This document shows positions 61,063 through 64,000 of a stretch of 64,000 nt of DNA, piece after piece (position 1 is the first letter of the stretch; each line of letters opens with the position of its first letter). The translations under genes were made by a program, and so were the position numbers. The stretch is from Pyropia haitanensis (lineage: Eukaryota > Rhodophyta > Bangiophyceae > Bangiales > Bangiaceae), in assembly GCA_008729055.1 (NCBI GenBank), contig SDUX01000112.1, positions 1 to 64,000 on the forward strand. Direction: 5' to 3'. The notes beneath the pieces were generated by a model, which searched no databases, was not told where the DNA came from, and worked only from the letters and a program-made list of their open reading frames with translations.

Positions 61063-63461
61063 CTACCGGTTGCTAGTGAGGTGCTCGACGAGGTAGTCAG
61101 GCCCGACCTCGTCATACATGGCCCGTGTCACGCCTGCCGCGGTGTAGGCGTCCCCCCCTCGGGATGCCCACAACGCCCCCCCCCGCCACGCGTCGCGTAA
61201 CGGGTCGGCGGCGGTGGTCACCCCCGCGACGAGGTCAGCCCCCCAAGCGGCGGGCAGCCTGCACCGCATGTCCGTCACGAGGCGGCGAGCGTAGCCAGGC
61301 AGCAATGCGGGCCCGCCCGTCAGGAACAGGGTCCCTGCCGCCCGCCCAACGCCGTCGAGGGAACCGCCATAAAGACCCACCGCGCGGGGCGGGGCGAGCG
61401 CGAGCGCCGCTGCTTCCGCAATGCCACACTGGTCGACGCCGAGGAGCGGGGGGCGGAAGAGCACCTCAGGCGCCCGCAACCGGTCCACCGACAGCCGCAG
61501 CTCCCCCGCGGGGAGGGGGCGTAGAGGGTGCGCGCGCCAGTGGGCGGGCGGAGGTCGTCGGGCGCCGCGGCGGCCGCGTGGGTCGACGGCAACTCGCCGG
61601 TGGAGACCATGTCGGCGAGCTCGGTGGCGAGCTCCGACAGTCGCGCGTTGGCGGCGGCCGCTGCGGCGGCCGCCGCGGCCGACGAGCCGGCCGACGTCAA
61701 CTGCTGGTAGACATCCCAATCCTCGTCGTTGGCCCCAAACGTGTCGTCCGCGTCGTCGCCACCGGCCGTGGCGGGAGCACCGGCGCCCCCTGAGCCGCCC
61801 GCCATGGACTTGCGTTTGCGTTTCCCGGACGGCAGGGCGGTGGCATCCCCACCCGCGGTGGCGCCGCCGGCACCACCTGCGCCACCCCCAACTGCGCCCC
61901 CGCCGCCGCCGTCGCCACCACCACCGTCGCCGGTGGGGTTTCCCCCCGCAGCGCCGTCACCGCCCCCCCCCCCCGCCGCTGCCCCGCCGCTGTGGACGGC
62001 CAGCAGCCGCGTGCGGTTGCGGCTGGCCGATGGGCGGCGGTCCGAGCCCGCCGCGACGGCGCTGGCGGCGGCCTTGAGCCGCGCCAGCAGCGACGCTTGC
62101 TCTGCCCGCAGGGCCGTGGCATAGGCCATCGGGTCGGCCGCGTGGCGGGCGGCGGTGGCGGCGGCCGCCTCCTCCGCCGCCGCACGGACAGCGGCCTTTT
62201 CCGCGGCCACCCGCGCGCGAGCGGCTGCCGCGCCGCGCATCATCTTGAGGCGGCGCTTGACCTTGAGCTCCGCCGCTGGCAGGTCCCCGTCTGGGGTCGC
62301 CAGCAACGCGTCCTCCGCGGCCACCCGCTCGTGGGCGGCCGTCACCGACGCGGCCTTGGCGGCACCAAGCGCGGCAGCCGCCTCGCTCACCTCCACTTCG
62401 GCAGCATTGAGCGCGTCGGTCACCGCTCCGGGAGGGGGCAACCGTCGGTGGGCGAGGTAGAAGAAGAATGCGTCCTCATCGGCGTGGCGTAGCGACACGG
62501 CGCGCCGGAGGGGAGTCGCCTTTGCCAGAGCTGCTAGCAGAGGCGCCGCCTCCTCCTCTGTGTAGGGCACCGGCGGAAAAGGAGCAGGCGTGGAACCGGG
62601 ACCAGGAGATGTGCCGCGGGAGGGGGGACCACCGCCTCTGCTGGTGCCGCCTTTGCCACCGCAGGACCGCCCAGGCTTGGCCTTCCCTTCCCTAGAAGGA
62701 GACTGGGAAGACCGCTTTACGCGCGTCTTGCCTTCTACATCCCCATTGTCGCCACCCTCCTCGTCCTCCTCCTCCATGTCGACATCCTCCTCTTCCAGCT
62801 CCATCTCCACATCCGCGTCCGCGTCGGCCACAGCGCCGCGTCGCGATCGCCCGCAACGGCGGCGACGACCGCCGCCGCCGCCGCCACCGCCGCCGTCGCC
62901 GTCGCTATCGTCGTCGTCGTCAGCTTCCGCTCCCGCTGCCGCCGCTGCCTTTTCGGCATCGCGCTTGGCTTTTCTCGCCGCCATCCTCTTTTTTTCATAG
63001 TCTCGCTCCGCCCCACCGCCCGGCGCGCCAGCTCCTCTGCCAAAGGCCCCGCGGCGGCGGCAGCGGCTGCCGCCGCTCGTGGCAGCCGCACCCGCCTGAC
63101 CGCCGCGTCGAACACGTCCGGGTCGTCGCGCACGGCCGCCAGTTCCGCCTCATCGTCGGCCGACACGTAGGCCGTTGCGGCCATGAGTGCCTCGGCGTGG
63201 TCACCACGGAGGGGCGGCCCGTCCTCTGGGTGCAGCAGCTGCACGCGGCGGCGCAGGGTTGACGAAATAGCGGCGCCGCCCACATCGACGCGCACCGCCC
63301 CTGACGCGGCAAAGCGGCCGCCTGCCACGGGCAACACGTGGGAGGCGGCGTGGCCGGCCGACACGACCAGCGCGTCTGGGGAGCCATACGTGAGGGGTGG
63401 CAGTGCCCCACCGCCGCCGCCCGCGTCGGTCGCAAACACCCCCCGCCCGGCCGGGCCCTCC
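61063..63461 (-). CDS. ARP5: Actin-related protein 5 (INO80 complex subunit), 5' end not identified
   Basis: The N-terminal visible part (63,461-63,020) is actin fold: GSPDALVVSAGHAASHVLPV, VRVDVGGAAISSTL, RRVQLLHPED. A Lys/Arg/Glu-rich segment (ERDYEKKRMAARKAKRDAEK), an acidic run and a long Ala-rich coiled insertion follow; ARP5 is known for such an insertion. Then come the ARP5 signature DTFGANDEDWDVYQQL (~61,690-61,735) and the final actin subdomains (LRLSVDRLRAPEVLFRPPLLG, LFLTGGPALLPGYARRL, DYLVEHLTSNR) ending at TAG 61,063. ARP5 works with IES6 in the INO80 chromatin remodeller. Two single-nucleotide frame changes are needed: at ~63,003-63,013 and at the C5 run ~61,525. An acceptor (GCACAG) marks the left-most exon start at 63,461; upstream exons should lie at 63.5 kb or beyond the window. 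Confidence 0.77.
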
Positions 63462-64000
63462 CTGTGCGTGTTGCAGTTATACAGGTACATACATACAGCA
63501 AGGCTTGCAACGTGCCGGTGGGTGCGTGGCGTGTCTGGTGGCCGCCATCACCGGCGCCATAGCCACGCCCGACCATAGGGCGGGAAGCCAATGGGGGTGG
63601 GGTGGCCACGCCGAGTGACACACGGCCGACGCACCGGCCGTCGGCGGACGGCGGTGGGTGGCTCACGACGCGGCCGGGGGGCCAACGGCACTGGACCCGC
63701 ACGCGGCAACCGCAGGGACGACCCTGTGGAGCGGGTGCGTCGCCAGAGCACCACGCCAGACGACCACCCCTGTGTGGACGGACCCCCAGTGGTGGGGCGT
63801 CCCCGCCTCGGCAGGGGGGGAGACCGGGCCACTCGGGCCAGCCGCTCTGCCAATCGTCGCGTCCCAAGACGTGGCACGGACGCGACCGCCGTCCGCGTCG
63901 ACCGGGCGCCGACCGCGTCCCGACTCGGCTCGCCGTGACCCATCTCTCTCCCTGCTGTGGCGTGCCGACCCCCTCTCCCCCTTCCCCACTCTGTCCTCAC
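63462..64000. other. Probable intron or upstream region of ARP5
   Basis: No frame here encodes the missing actin N-terminus (phosphate-1 loop region). It includes a less GC-rich patch at 63,470-63,510. It is either a long first intron or promoter sequence; the first exon is presumably outside the window. Confidence 0.45.

Overview
This window looks like nuclear DNA of a very GC-rich, intron-poor eukaryote. A bangiophyte red alga (Porphyra/Pyropia type) is my best guess. Grounds: several long eukaryote-type genes are a single exon (GH97 glycosidase, DUS3, MCM4), introns are few and short with GT-AG ends, codons end overwhelmingly in G or C, poly-Ala/Gly/Pro tracts are pervasive, and one enzyme carries a Phe-centred ASAFVAP motif resembling red-lineage plastid targeting. 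The taxonomic call is inference. Nothing bacterial, phage-like or CRISPR-like was seen.

Layout. 1-2,010: one end of an 81-bp minisatellite array. 4,429-7,311 (-): MCM4 helicase subunit, with E2F-like sites upstream. 10,512-19,058 (+): a very long, low-complexity, intrinsically disordered protein gene whose frame changes at poly-C tracts. 19,854-21,096 (-): two-exon histidine phosphatase. 22,214-25,264 (-): secreted GH97 glycosidase with a perfect 30-bp x5 repeat upstream. 26,789-29,683 (-): DUS3-type tRNA dihydrouridine synthase. 32,110-36,745: a second, inverted copy of the minisatellite flanked by diverged 66-bp units, followed by ~380-bp repeats to 38.2 kb. 38.2-42.5 kb: weakly supported gene fragments. 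43.0-45.65 kb: a large (0.95-1.2 kb) tandem triplication rich in GGN and GGT repeats, next to a Pro-rich reading frame.

46,549-48,222 (-) and 55,296-56,169 (-): two secreted, Thr/Pro-rich, matrix-type proteins that share a signal peptide plus an EDGYG motif and are evidently paralogues. 49,869-51,161: a ~1.3-kb segment bounded by a perfect 21-bp inverted repeat. 53,494-54,354 (+): compact alpha-kinase with an N-terminal Cys4 module. 56,312-57,484 (+): protein with a CHK1-type KA1 domain but no kinase domain. 57.55-58.06 kb (-): ankyrin-repeat pseudogene. 59,199-60,697 (+): two-exon PEP-mutase/isocitrate-lyase superfamily enzyme. 61,063-63,461 (-): actin-related protein 5, 5' end not identified.

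The recognisable genes are unrelated housekeeping functions (replication licensing, chromatin remodelling, tRNA modification, carbohydrate and organic-acid metabolism, signalling) and do not form a pathway or operon. Several frames break exactly at homopolymer runs of 9-16 C or G, so many apparent frameshifts are probably base-count errors of the assembly. I flag each one rather than calling pseudogenes. Coding claims in the low-complexity stretches are weak because all six frames are open there.
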